This document shows positions 7,410 through 15,481 of a stretch of 32,149 nucleotides of DNA, piece by piece; positions within the stretch are counted from its first letter, which is position 1; every line of letters starts with the position of its first letter. Source of the DNA: Chloroflexota bacterium (GTDB taxonomy: Bacteria; Chloroflexota; Dehalococcoidia; Lucifugimonadales; Lucifugimonadaceae); assembly GCA_018649665.1 (NCBI GenBank), contig JABIHL010000148.1, positions 1-32,149 on the forward strand, in the 5' to 3' direction. The notes under the pieces were generated by a model, which had not been told where the DNA came from, did not search any database, and saw only the letters and a program-made list of their open reading frames with translations. The position numbers were made by a program, and so were the translations under genes.

Positions 7410-8413
7410 TGTCAGCATCGAACGCATCTCATTTCCGATGGTTAACACTCGTGTTGTCAGGATTGGCGGTAGTCGCCATTGTGGCTTGCGGATCGTCCGG
7501 AAATCCTGAGGTAACCTCCTCCGATTCGACACAAACGTCGGTTCAAGAATCAGGGCTACCTAGTGAACTATCGTCTTTCGCTGAGCCAGAGCCAAGTTGG
7601 ACAGTCATCTCTGAAGAAATCAATCTCGAACTCGCTACTCCCGATCTCGGAGTTGGAGTCCAACGATTCGGCGTCGTGCTCAGCGACGATTTCGGTCTCA
7701 TCAAGTTCCCAATCGTAAAGCTGACGGCGAATCACTTCCCCGACGGCTATGACGCTGAACCCAATGCCGAAATCGAAAGCTCTGCGTTAGCTCGATTCTT
7801 CCTGTTCCCGTTCGGCACGCGCGGAATTCACACGACCGATCTCGAATTTGGCCGCTCGGGTCTTTGGTCAGTCTCCGCAGAAATTCCTCGGGCCGACGGA
7901 TCAGCCGCTCACGTCGAAGTTCGATTCCCAGTCGCCGAAAAAGCCCACTCGGTGACAGTTGGGCAACCTGCACCCGCAAGTGAAAGTCGAACAATCGCAA
8001 GCAGCGGAAATATCGCCACGCTCACTACCGGGAGCCTTAGAGATCCCGATCTGTACCAGCACTCAATCGCAGAAGCACTCGAACGTGATCGACCACTATT
8101 GATCGTATTTGCCAGCCCGGCGTTTTGCACAAACGCTGTATGCGGGCCGCAAGTAGAAATAGCCAGCGAACTGCAGGACGACTACGGAGATAAAATCGAT
8201 TTCGTGCACGTTGATCTCTACGCCAACCCTCACGAAATTCAAGGCGACCTCAGCAAAGCCCGACTCACTCCGATACTCGAAGAATGGGGACTTTCCTCTC
8301 AGGAATGGACGTTCATCGTCGGAACAGACGGCATCGTCACTCATCGATTCGAAAACTTCGCGCCAAAGCCCGAACTCATCGATGCTCTCGACCAAATCGT
8401 CGCAAACGGCTAA
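7409..8413 (+). CDS. Lipoprotein with C-terminal thioredoxin-like domain (CX4C)
   Basis: A 334-residue lipoprotein: hydrophobic signal 11-26, lipidated Cys at 27 (AIVACGSS), then a Ser-rich linker. A beta-sandwich-like region (about 65-180, VGVQRFGVVL to VEVRFPV) precedes a thioredoxin-like domain (about 200-334). The Cys pair C240-TNAV-C245, in VFASPAFCTNAVCGPQVE, is spaced CX4C rather than CXXC; I recall similar FC-x4-C motifs in actinobacterial and Chloroflexota lipoproteins. Later motifs are VHVDLYANP and TFIVGTDGIVTHRFE. The start is GTG sharing one base with the stop of the gene before, so translation is coupled. It probably works with that protein in extracytoplasmic thiol or metal handling. 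The partner and substrate cannot be read from sequence. Confidence 0.8.
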   Translation: MSASNASHFRWLTLVLSGLAVVAIVACGSSGNPEVTSSDSTQTSVQESGLPSELSSFAEPEPSWTVISEEINLELATPDLGVGVQRFGVVLSDDFGLIKFPIVKLTANHFPDGYDAEPNAEIESSALARFFLFPFGTRGIHTTDLEFGRSGLWSVSAEIPRADGSAAHVEVRFPVAEKAHSVTVGQPAPASESRTIASSGNIATLTTGSLRDPDLYQHSIAEALERDRPLLIVFASPAFCTNAVCGPQVEIASELQDDYGDKIDFVHVDLYANPHEIQGDLSKARLTPILEEWGLSSQEWTFIVGTDGIVTHRFENFAPKPELIDALDQIVANG

Positions 8414-8507
8414 CCACTACTGCCATAGTAGATATTGCGTCCCACAATCGAGCATCTACGCCTACAATCCGTGCATCTGAAATACCTGCACGTACTGGAT
8501 ACAAAAA

Positions 8508-9656
8508 TTGACTGACTGGCTCGCACTCGCAAATTCGCACAAAACCGAGTTATTTGATCTGATCGAACAACTCGTGATGATTGAAACCCCAACCAGCGAC
8601 AAAGCTGCCAACGATCACATATCGTCCGTTGCCGCTGATCTACTGACATCGATTGGCGGAGATGTAAAAGTTCATCCTCAGGAAAAATTCGGCGACCACG
8701 TAATCGCCGACTGGTCAGCCGATTCGCCAGCCGCTGCAGCCACCCAACACGCCCTCATCGTCGGTCACCTCGACACTGTCTGGCCGTTTGGAACACTCGA
8801 ACGAATGGGCTATACAGAAAAAGACGGTCGGCTCTACGGACCCGGCGTACTCGATATGAAGGCCGGTATAGCCACAACGATCATCGGACTCGGCATTCTT
8901 CGGAAAGAAGGTCTCTGGCCGAATCGCCCAATAAAAGTCCTGTTCAATACAGATGAAGAAGTTGGAAGTCCGTCTTCACGACCGCTCGTCGAAGAATCAG
9001 CCAAAGGCGCCGAGTACGCGCTAGTCATGGAACCGGGACAAGCCGGAGCTGGAGCTTTGAAAACACAGCGAAAAGGACTTGGGGAATTTCTACTCTCAGT
9101 CGAAGGAAAGGCCAGCCACGCCGGGGCATTTCCAGAACGGGGAGCTTCAGCAATTCACGAACTCGCCCACAGAATCATTGAACTCCAAGCGATGAACGAC
9201 TGGCCAAACGGAATCACGATCAACACGGGCATCATTTCAGGCGGCTCAGCACGCAACACGATTCCAGCGAAAGCTGAAGCCGTAATCGATGTGCGAGTCC
9301 GAACGAACGAGCAAGCTGCTGAGATCGAATCGAAAATCAGAGCACTAACACCGACTATCGAAGGTACAACTCTCACAATCACTGGCAACTTCCACCGACC
9401 TCCGATGGAACGCACGCCTGAACTCGCTGAACTCGCAGCCAAGCTCATCGGGTGGTCCGACGAGTTCGGATTCGAACTCACTGAAGAATCGACCGGTGGG
9501 GGAAGTGACGCCAATCTCACCGCTGCCATGGGCGTGCCGTCTGCCGACGGTATGGGCTCTAAAGGCCTGAATCCTCATGCTGAGGGAGAAAACATCCAAA
9601 TCGGGGAACAAGTTAATCGTCTTGCACTATTCATGAAAGCGATAAACTCGCTGTAA
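8508..9656 (+). CDS. M20 family zinc metallopeptidase (CPG2/ArgE-like)
   Basis: A 382-residue cytoplasmic di-zinc exopeptidase or deacylase, similar to glutamate carboxypeptidase. The metal and catalytic residues are in place: H87 and D89 in VGHLDTVW, bridging D116 in GVLDMKAG, catalytic E150 with E151 in NTDEEVGS, E175 in VMEPGQ, and H357 in NPHAEGE. The lid/dimerisation domain (about 185-295) includes the usual GKASHAG segment. There is no signal peptide. The start is TTG; the Shine-Dalgarno is weak. It is followed 10 bases later by a universal stress protein gene, probably one operon. The substrate is unknown: N-acyl amino acids or gamma-glutamyl compounds are possible. Confidence 0.9.
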   Translation: MTDWLALANSHKTELFDLIEQLVMIETPTSDKAANDHISSVAADLLTSIGGDVKVHPQEKFGDHVIADWSADSPAAAATQHALIVGHLDTVWPFGTLERMGYTEKDGRLYGPGVLDMKAGIATTIIGLGILRKEGLWPNRPIKVLFNTDEEVGSPSSRPLVEESAKGAEYALVMEPGQAGAGALKTQRKGLGEFLLSVEGKASHAGAFPERGASAIHELAHRIIELQAMNDWPNGITINTGIISGGSARNTIPAKAEAVIDVRVRTNEQAAEIESKIRALTPTIEGTTLTITGNFHRPPMERTPELAELAAKLIGWSDEFGFELTEESTGGGSDANLTAAMGVPSADGMGSKGLNPHAEGENIQIGEQVNRLALFMKAINSL

Positions 9657-9666
9657 TAGAACAACG

Positions 9667-10641
9667 ATGATTCAACAGACAGATTCGACTTCACGGACTC
9701 AAGGCGAGATCCGGCGCCTTGCCGTCGGTCGTGGAATCGCGCTAAATCTCAACCGAATTCTCGTTCCGCTGAACGGCTATCGTCGATCAGAACAAATCTT
9801 GCCGTTCTCTTCGATGCTCGCCGACTGGTTTGAGGGTGAAACTACCTTGTTTCACACACTGCCACCTACCCACCCGGCTCGTGGCGCACGTCCGGGTCAA
9901 GTTCACTATCCCGATGCACCGCACGACCGAGGAGCGTCACTCGCCGCTGCCTACCTTGAAGAAGTGGTCAGCCGGCTCGGGCCACACGGCGTGAAATCTC
10001 GATGGGGCATCGCAACTGGCGACCCTGCTCCGATGATCTCGTCTCGTTCAGCCACAAGCTCATTTGGAATGGTGGCAATTGCAGCCACCGCTCGATCACG
10101 ACCACACCGATTCTTCTCACCCGGTTTGCTCGATCATCTATGGCGAACCACCTCTGTACCGCTGCTCATCGTCAACCCCCACCACGCCACACTAAATGGT
10201 GAGCCGCCACATCCACCAAAAACGATCATCGTGCCTTGCACCCGTAGCGCAGTTGATTCCGCACTACCGTTCGCAAGTGCCATCGCCGGTGCAAGTAGAT
10301 CGGCAATAAGAGTCGTACTAACCAAATCGTCGTCTTCAGGAGAACTTGAAGACGACTTGATTAACGTATTCACTAACGACGGAGTTCAAGTCGAAATCCA
10401 ACATGTTGCCGAAAATCTCGTGCAACAGGTACTAGGACTTCAATCCGAGAATACGAGCTCGTGGATAGTTTCTGGATCCAGGATGCGCTCAGGACTAACC
10501 AGGTCCATGTTTGGAAGTTTTGCCGACTCGATTGCCCGTGACGCCACCGGCCCAGTAGTCGTGGTCCCAGATGCGAAGGTAATGCAGCGGCGAGAACGCT
10601 CCGCTCACGAGCTGACTCGTAATCTTCCGTCTTCGCTATAA
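9667..10641 (+). CDS. Tandem universal stress protein
   Basis: A 324-residue cytoplasmic protein with two UspA-like domains, about 28-170 (NRILVPLNGYRRSEQILPF to VPLLIVNP) and 184-303 (KTIIVPCTRSAVDSALPFA to GPVVVVPD). The second domain keeps the nucleotide-binding pattern, SGSRMRSGLTRSMFGS before the last helix. The first (ATARSRPHRFFSPG) is degenerate. This suggests one ATP-binding half and one structural half. The ATG is 10 bases after the M20 peptidase stop; no clear Shine-Dalgarno is seen, so translation may be coupled. About 25 N-terminal residues precede the first domain. Family role: stress survival and energy limitation; the specific job is unknown. Confidence 0.82.
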   Translation: MIQQTDSTSRTQGEIRRLAVGRGIALNLNRILVPLNGYRRSEQILPFSSMLADWFEGETTLFHTLPPTHPARGARPGQVHYPDAPHDRGASLAAAYLEEVVSRLGPHGVKSRWGIATGDPAPMISSRSATSSFGMVAIAATARSRPHRFFSPGLLDHLWRTTSVPLLIVNPHHATLNGEPPHPPKTIIVPCTRSAVDSALPFASAIAGASRSAIRVVLTKSSSSGELEDDLINVFTNDGVQVEIQHVAENLVQQVLGLQSENTSSWIVSGSRMRSGLTRSMFGSFADSIARDATGPVVVVPDAKVMQRRERSAHELTRNLPSSL

Positions 10642-10677
10642 CGTATTCGCCCAAGGCAAATATTCGAAGCAGAGCGG

Positions 10678-11043
10678 TTAACTCTCTGATTCTTCTTTCT
10701 GATTTCGGCGAATGTAGTACCCGCCCATCGCGCCAACAGTAACGCCGAACCACGTGTACGGAATGAAAATCAGAACAATAATCATTACCCACGTGGTGGG
10801 AATGGTCAGAATTTCGTCCACACCAACTACAAATTTCAGTATCAATACTGCAAACGCGGGGATGAACATCAACAGAGCTACCAACGCTCCAAATTTGATA
10901 ATTCCATCCTGATCGATCTTCGCCACACCACTGCCAATAAACCCAGCGATAAACGGGCTCAAAGGTGCGGCAACGTAGTGCACTACCGGGATTACGAGAG
11001 AGGCAAGCATTATTCCGAACCCGACTAGAACGCCATTGAGCAT
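10678..11043 (-). CDS. Small multi-pass membrane protein
   Basis: A 121-residue hydrophobic protein with about three to four membrane segments: 3-22, 27-37 (Gly-rich), 50-72 and 82-110. It ends in a charged tail (YYIRRNQKEESES) expected in the cytoplasm. I do not recognise the family with certainty; it resembles small DUF5518-type proteins. The ATG is preceded by AGGGGAATCTAA, a good Shine-Dalgarno of the same AGGGG type used by the exporter genes further along. It lies 105 bases downstream of the OsmC gene on the same strand and may be co-transcribed. Confidence 0.7.
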   Translation of the reverse strand: MLNGVLVGFGIMLASLVIPVVHYVAAPLSPFIAGFIGSGVAKIDQDGIIKFGALVALLMFIPAFAVLILKFVVGVDEILTIPTTWVMIIVLIFIPYTWFGVTVGAMGGYYIRRNQKEESES

Positions 11044-11148
11044 TTAGATTCCCCTATCAAAATCGATTTCTTCCGCAAATTATCGTTGTTCTATTCAGAG
11101 TACGGCGGGCAGCACTTCCCGCAAATAGCCGCGCCCATCGAACCGAAG

Positions 11149-11577
11149 CTAACTGGCATGGCGCGTTGTCTCATCGAACACATGAGTACCTGCAAGAGTT
11201 TTGCGAACCGGGCAACGAGTCGAAATATCCGACAACCGGTCGATCTGCGTTTGGTCGAGATCGCCGTGCAATACGAGATCTATCGTGAAATGTTCAACCA
11301 TCCCACCCGCACTCTCAACGTTCGCCGCATCATCAGCGTGAATTCGATCATGTTGAATATCTACTTCTACTCGTTCGAGCGGCCAATCCTTGCGTCGTGA
11401 ATACATCAACAAAGTCATAGTCATGCACGAACCTAGCGCTCCGAGCAGCAAATCATAAGGTCCCGGGCCGGCACCATCGCCAACACCAAGCGGCTCATCC
11501 GCTATCCAAGCATGCCCCTCGTCTGCCACAACCCTAACCTGAACGTTCTTCACACTCTCGACCGACACTCTCGCCAT
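11149..11577 (-). CDS. OsmC/Ohr family peroxide-detoxifying protein
   Basis: A 142-residue cytoplasmic protein of the OsmC fold. The two reactive cysteines are present: C51 in LGALGSCMTMTLLMY, on the central helix, and C122 in STRCPVRKTLAG. Together they reduce organic hydroperoxides in this family. GPGPYDLLLGALGSC is a hallmark of the YhfA-like branch. The start is the ATG at 11577, preceded by GAGGAGG with 6 bases spacing, which is stronger than the upstream TTG that would add seven residues. Both cysteines are coded normally, in contrast with the UGA of the sulfurtransferase. It belongs with the other redox genes in this stretch by theme, but is on the opposite strand. Confidence 0.93.
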   Translation of the reverse strand: MARVSVESVKNVQVRVVADEGHAWIADEPLGVGDGAGPGPYDLLLGALGSCMTMTLLMYSRRKDWPLERVEVDIQHDRIHADDAANVESAGGMVEHFTIDLVLHGDLDQTQIDRLSDISTRCPVRKTLAGTHVFDETTRHAS

Positions 11578-11744
11578 CGATAGCCTCCTCATCTCCAACG
11601 TGTCGAATCAATCGACACAATCCTCTATGTTCGACATCGCAAGTATCTTCCAATCTGGTGTCCCAACCCGTACGGTAATCACCATCCTGAAATTCAGCTA
11701 TTTGCGCACCTTAGTTGCGCACATGCTCTTTGCGATCCGAAATC

Positions 11745-12197
11745 ATGCCCAACCAAGACGGCTCTCTCACCAACTCCGACAAGATTACTCTCACACAACT
11801 GCTCGACAGAGTCGTTCCCGTTGACGACCCAAAATTCGCAGCCGGAGCCTTAGGTTTACGCGACCTAGTCGAAGAGCGATCTAAAGCCAACCCGTCGTCT
11901 AACTCAGCACTGCTCAGGATAATCGCCGCATTGTCCCTCGACATGATGGCTCACGCCGTCGGCGGATTCGCAGCGTTGACTGTCGACGAACAGATTTCAT
12001 CCATTCGTAATGTCGAAACCACTCTTCCGGCAGAGTTCAACATCGTCCTTGGAATCACTCGGGATGTCTACTACGAAGACGATAGAACCCCGAAACGCCC
12101 AACGAGCTTCGATGGTGATAACGAAATTTTCGGAAAAGTCGAAATCGAGATCGAACGTCTAAAACCAAATAAATCACGCCGAAAATTACGATCCTAG
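11745..12197 (+). CDS. Gluconate 2-dehydrogenase subunit 3-like protein
   Basis: A 150-residue protein. LTQLLDRVVPVDDPKFAAG, followed by GLRDLVEERS, resembles the start of the gluconate 2-dehydrogenase subunit 3 family (PF13618), small partners of GMC- or FAD-dependent dehydrogenases. The middle (about 45-105) is helical, and the end is Lys/Arg-rich (KPNKSRRKLRS). Unlike many members, no Tat signal is visible. No dehydrogenase large subunit is adjacent, so the partner, if any, is coded elsewhere. I chose the ATG at 11745 because the similarity begins there; a TTG at 11715 would add ten residues. Neither start has a good Shine-Dalgarno. The assignment is by motif only. Confidence 0.6.
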   Translation: MPNQDGSLTNSDKITLTQLLDRVVPVDDPKFAAGALGLRDLVEERSKANPSSNSALLRIIAALSLDMMAHAVGGFAALTVDEQISSIRNVETTLPAEFNIVLGITRDVYYEDDRTPKRPTSFDGDNEIFGKVEIEIERLKPNKSRRKLRS

Positions 12198-12237
12198 CAA
12201 CAGACGTTTTCACGCCACAAAAATCACTGAGAGATAA

Positions 12238-13122
12238 TTGAGCAACGACACGATAAAAGTTCTTTTCGACACCGATATCGGCTCCGACATCGATGACGCT
12301 GTAGCTCTCGCCTATCTGCTAGCCCAACCTCGCTGCGATCTTCTAGGCATCACCACGGTATCCGGTCAACCGAGCGAGCGTGCAAAACTTGCTAGCGCTA
12401 TATGTAAAACTGCCGGAGCCGACATACCGATCATTCCCGGGTACGAACATCGACTCGACGGTCCAACCCGCCAACCCGAAGTCCCTCAAACGTCAGTTCT
12501 GCCCAACTGGGAACATGACACTCGGTTCAGCGATCGAGGCGTGATCGACTTCATGGCTGAAACCATTCGAAATAATCCGAACGAGGTCGCACTACTCGCA
12601 GTCGGACCTATGACGAACGTTGCTCGGCTATTCAATGAGCACCCTGATACAGCCTCACTTCTAAAATCTCTTCACATGATGATAGGCAGGTTTTCCGATA
12701 GCCCCGATCTTCCAGTATCAGAGTGGAATGCCCACTGCGACCCTGCGGCAGCCGATGTCGTCTACTCGACCGCCGCACCCGGTCACACCTCGATAGGACT
12801 CGATGTAACTCATCAGGTTGTGATGGACTCGAAGCAAGTCAAAAAGCATTTTCAGCATCCTGTTCTAAAACCCGTCTACGAAATGTCAGAAGTATGGTTT
12901 TCGGCAAGACCCGAACTGAAATTTCACGATCCGCTGGCAGCCGTCACACTCTTCGACGAATCTGTCTGCGAATACGAACAGGGCACAGCCACTGTGAAAC
13001 GCACCGACGATCGTGCCGATGGCGAAACAATCTGGTCGCCTAGCGCGAAAGGACCGCATCGTGTCGGAAAGACAGTAGATGCGGCCCGTTTCTTCGATTC
13101 TTATTTCAGCGTTTTTAGCTAA
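12238..13122 (+). CDS. Nucleoside hydrolase (IUNH family)
   Basis: A 294-residue inosine-uridine preferring nucleoside hydrolase-type enzyme that cleaves the N-glycosidic bond of ribonucleosides to ribose and base. The calcium-binding signature DTDIGSDIDDAVAL begins at residue 11. LLAVGPMTNVARL, the WNAHCDPAAADVV segment and the late FHDPLAA, which contains the family His-Asp, are all present. Length is slightly below the usual 310. There is no signal peptide, so it is a cytoplasmic salvage enzyme. The start is TTG with GAGAG upstream. It is read convergent to the dehydrogenase at 13203-14297. Confidence 0.93.
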   Translation: MSNDTIKVLFDTDIGSDIDDAVALAYLLAQPRCDLLGITTVSGQPSERAKLASAICKTAGADIPIIPGYEHRLDGPTRQPEVPQTSVLPNWEHDTRFSDRGVIDFMAETIRNNPNEVALLAVGPMTNVARLFNEHPDTASLLKSLHMMIGRFSDSPDLPVSEWNAHCDPAAADVVYSTAAPGHTSIGLDVTHQVVMDSKQVKKHFQHPVLKPVYEMSEVWFSARPELKFHDPLAAVTLFDESVCEYEQGTATVKRTDDRADGETIWSPSAKGPHRVGKTVDAARFFDSYFSVFS

Positions 13123-13136
13123 ACGACCGGTGTCTG

Positions 13137-13155
13137 CTCCCCCGGATAGGGGGAG
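13137..13155. other. Hairpin between convergent genes
   Basis: CTCCCCC pairs with GGGGGAG around a 5-base loop, between the convergent ends of the nucleoside hydrolase and dehydrogenase genes. No T tract follows. A GAGGGGGAG sequence comes just after. It may be a worn intergenic repeat or a weak bidirectional terminator. Confidence 0.4.
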
Positions 13156-13173
13156 ACAAAGAGGGGGAGATTC

Positions 13174-13200
13174 GAGCCGAGTTACAAGGTAACGAGCGCG
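13174..13200. repeat. Short hairpin repeat, copy 2
   Basis: GAGCCGA, GTTAC-AAG-GTAAC hairpin, GAGCGCG. The flanks match copy 1 (1320-1345) and the stem differs by paired substitutions. It ends two bases short of the stop codon of the dehydrogenase gene (13203), and the similarity runs into that stop. Confidence 0.6.
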
Positions 13201-13202
13201 CT

Positions 13203-14297
13203 TTACGCCAGATCGAACGTAATCTCGAACTCAGCGCAAATGTCACGGAACCACTCGATTACTTCAGGATGCAAAGGAACGCCGTTTTCGCGTCGTTCGA
13301 TTCTCACTTCGTGCTCAGGCAAGCCAGCGTAGTAAACCCGCTCTTCGCCCGGCATCGGCTTGGTAGCAGCTAGACCCTTCAACATGCCGTCCATGTTCTC
13401 TTTGAATTCGTCCACATCACCGAATGCATCGACCGAGTAAGCAGCAACGAAGTGCGCCCGCCGTGTTCGTGCCAACGATCCAAATCCAGGGGCAAACGCA
13501 AGTTGACCACACAGGATGTCGACCATTACTCCAAGACCATAACCCTTATGCGATCCAAGCTCTCGGGTCGAACCCAAAGGCAACTGCATCCGCATCGAAT
13601 TGGCTGCGAAATCAGCTACCGCTCCGCCTTCCATATCTGGAGTGCCATCGTCAGCAGCTACCCAACCCGGCGACATCCCCTTACCCATTCGATTCGCAAG
13701 ACCAATCTTGTTTCCAGCAATGGAAGTCATCGCCGCATCGAACATAAATGTAGGTTCGTTGTTTCCGGGTGCGGCAAAAGCGATCGGGTTTGTTCCGAGT
13801 TGAGCTTCCGCACCGAACGTCGGGACCATCGACTTACCGCCAGCCGTCATGCACCAGCCGATCATGTCGTTCTCGGCTGCCATCATTGCGTGATATCCGG
13901 CAGCACCCAGGTGTCCTGAGTTGCGAACTGCAACAACGCCCGTTCCAACCGCTTTGGCTTTCGCTATGGCGATCTCCATTGCCTTCGGAGCAATCATCAG
14001 TCCAAGCCCACCATCACCATCGATAGTCGCTGTCGAAGGCGTCTCCTTGATGATCTTCATATCGGGCGTAGCGTTCAACGCGTCAGACGTATATCCCGCC
14101 ACGTACGACCGCAGCATGTTCGATACTCCATGAGTGTCGATACCGCTCTCATCTGCAAACAGAAGAACATCGGCACCCAGCTTGGCTTCCGCCTCTGGAA
14201 CGCCACATTTCATGAACACTTGCTCTGTAGCAGAACGTAGTTTGTCGACGTCCACTCGAACGGCAATGTCATCAGGCACCTGAAAGTGCTTTAGCAA
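13203..14297 (-). CDS. Type-2 malate/lactate dehydrogenase (Ldh2/AllD family)
   Basis: A 364-residue NAD(P)-dependent oxidoreductase of the LDH2/MDG2 group, not related to classical malate dehydrogenase. Members oxidise malate, lactate, ureidoglycolate, sulfolactate or similar 2-hydroxy acids. Visible signatures: the early ESGIDTHGVSNMLRSY (substrate-binding His and Arg), VVAVRNSGHLGAAGYHAM (catalytic His region), GTNPIAFAAP and the ELGSHKGYGLGVMVDIL segment. I set the start at the TTG at 14297, with GAGG 6 bases upstream, giving the usual KHFQVPDDIAVRVD beginning. A GTG at 14348 would add 17 unsupported residues. Substrate cannot be assigned from sequence alone. It ends against a hairpin repeat. 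Confidence 0.92.
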   Translation of the reverse strand: MLKHFQVPDDIAVRVDVDKLRSATEQVFMKCGVPEAEAKLGADVLLFADESGIDTHGVSNMLRSYVAGYTSDALNATPDMKIIKETPSTATIDGDGGLGLMIAPKAMEIAIAKAKAVGTGVVAVRNSGHLGAAGYHAMMAAENDMIGWCMTAGGKSMVPTFGAEAQLGTNPIAFAAPGNNEPTFMFDAAMTSIAGNKIGLANRMGKGMSPGWVAADDGTPDMEGGAVADFAANSMRMQLPLGSTRELGSHKGYGLGVMVDILCGQLAFAPGFGSLARTRRAHFVAAYSVDAFGDVDEFKENMDGMLKGLAATKPMPGEERVYYAGLPEHEVRIERRENGVPLHPEVIEWFRDICAEFEITFDLA

Positions 14298-14532
14298 CTC
14301 GAACCTCGCAATACGATAAATAGCGCGCTTTGGGAATCTTCCCTGCACAGAACTGTGTGAGACACATCGTTCCTATCAATTCGGCGAAATACTAGCACCA
14401 TATTGGTCTCATCATCACGCATGAACCATGTGTCGATGAGATTTAACTACCTTGATTTGCTAGCCTGACGCTGTTCCATATTCTCCAAGCCGAACTGCCA
14501 AAGACGGCATTCGACCGTTTGTTGGAGATATC

Positions 14533-14608
14533 GGGGCTGTAGCTCAGTTGGTAGAGCGCGTCGTTCGCAATGACGAGGTCCGGGGTTCGATTCCCCGCAG
14601 CTCCACCA
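14533..14608 (+). tRNA. tRNA-Ala (anticodon CGC)
   Basis: A full cloverleaf of 76 bases including an encoded CCA end. The acceptor GGGGCTG pairs with CAGCTCC and contains the G3-U70 wobble that marks alanine. The D arm is GCTC-AGTTGGTA-GAGC, the anticodon stem CGTCG/TGACG holds loop TTCGCAA with anticodon CGC (reads GCG), and the T arm is CGGGG-TTCGATT-CCCCG. A terminator follows at once. Confidence 0.97.
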
Positions 14609-14615
14609 TATAAAT

Positions 14616-14652
14616 AAAAGCGTCGACTCAGTAATGAGCCGGCGTTTTTTTG
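14616..14652 (+). terminator. Intrinsic terminator of the tRNA gene
   Basis: AAAGCGTCG-A-CTCA pairs with TGAG-C-CGGCGTTT (one mismatch, two wobble pairs) around a GTAA loop and runs into T7. It lies 8 bases after the tRNA CCA end. Confidence 0.75.
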
Positions 14653-14995
14653 TTTAATTGCTTCTGAGTCGGTGTTTGGTGTTTCCGACTGTCTGACGAT
14701 TTCACTGCTGGTATTGCGATTACTGCTTGAGGATTTCCGCTTGCTATTCGCTTGTTTTAGTTCGCTTAGAACGTGCGGGTTTTGTTCAGGACTAGCCGAG
14801 TTCTGAGTGTCTGTCCGCATAGTTTTAGTTTCGGTGGATTGGGTGGGAGAGGTCAAGGGGTGGATGGCACAGGTGGGCAAGTCCGAACTTTGCCACCGAC
14901 GATCCTCCACATTGTTCGGTTCTACTTGCTTTGGGTGGATGTATAACTGACAACAAATTTCCACTTACGAAACCAATTGCGCGACACTGGGATTC
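14653..14995. other. Non-coding stretch after tRNA-Ala
   Basis: About 340 bases with no credible gene. It is rich in TTT and TGGG runs. An open frame on the minus strand across here continues through the tRNA and is an artefact. No copy of the tRNA 3' end is found to the right that would prove integration at this tRNA. A TATAAC near 14944 might be a -10 element for the gene at 14996, without a good -35. Confidence 0.4.
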
Positions 14996-15478
14996 ATGGA
15001 TCTACGAATTTCACTACCTAATTTGAGGTTTGCAGCGGACAAGAACCGAAAGAGGATGGGGCGAGTTGGAGTGCACCTTGCCCTGTGGTTATTTGCCGGT
15101 GCCATCGGTCAGTACGGCCCAGGTCGGCTCGCCCTGATCTTTGGCTTCATCGCCTACGTCTTTTTATTGTTTACGTTGGGGCTGGTGTCGCGGAGGTCGT
15201 TGCTGTCGTCGTGTTCGTGGTGGTGGTGGTTGTCCTGGCGGTCGTGGCGGTCATTGCTGTCGTGGTTGTGGTTGTGGCTGATCGAGTACTCTGTCGCGAC
15301 ATTAGTCGTCGGTAAGGCCTTCGACTGGATTAGCTTAACTGTCGGTTGGACTGTCCCCAAAGGTCATATAGCCATCTATACAACTGTCAACGACATTTTC
15401 TTGTTCATGTACACACTCGTCCTCGTGGGGTTATGGATCTCCGTTCGTCGACGGTTGACGAAATCTGACAAAAGGTAA
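14996..15478 (+). CDS. Hypothetical membrane protein with Trp/Ser-rich low-complexity segment
   Basis: A 160-residue protein of no known family. A basic N-terminus is followed by membrane segments at about 26-40, 45-64, 95-107 and 125-148, with an Arg/Lys-rich end. Residues 66-95 are highly unusual: SRRSLLSSCSWWWWLSW and further Trp/Leu/Ser/Arg runs, encoded by a GT/GC-rich DNA repeat (about 15185-15290). The +1 frame of the same DNA reads as almost pure Val/Ala, also membrane-like, so a small frameshift within the repeat is possible. It is 3 bases from the next gene, so the two are probably one operon. The low complexity may come from repeat slippage. Function unknown. Confidence 0.6.
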   Translation: MDLRISLPNLRFAADKNRKRMGRVGVHLALWLFAGAIGQYGPGRLALIFGFIAYVFLLFTLGLVSRRSLLSSCSWWWWLSWRSWRSLLSWLWLWLIEYSVATLVVGKAFDWISLTVGWTVPKGHIAIYTTVNDIFLFMYTLVLVGLWISVRRRLTKSDKR

Positions 15479-15481
15479 AGC

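Noticed and set aside
14443-14964. 173-codon open frame on the minus strand
   Set aside because: It runs antisense through the tRNA-Ala gene and its terminator; the GGAAGNRTPDL-type segment is the well-known false translation of a tRNA complement.
15085-15315. Val/Ala-rich 76-codon frame as a separate gene
   Set aside because: It lies inside the 14996-15478 gene, has no ribosome site, and its composition is a by-product of the GT repeat; kept only as a note on possible frameshift.
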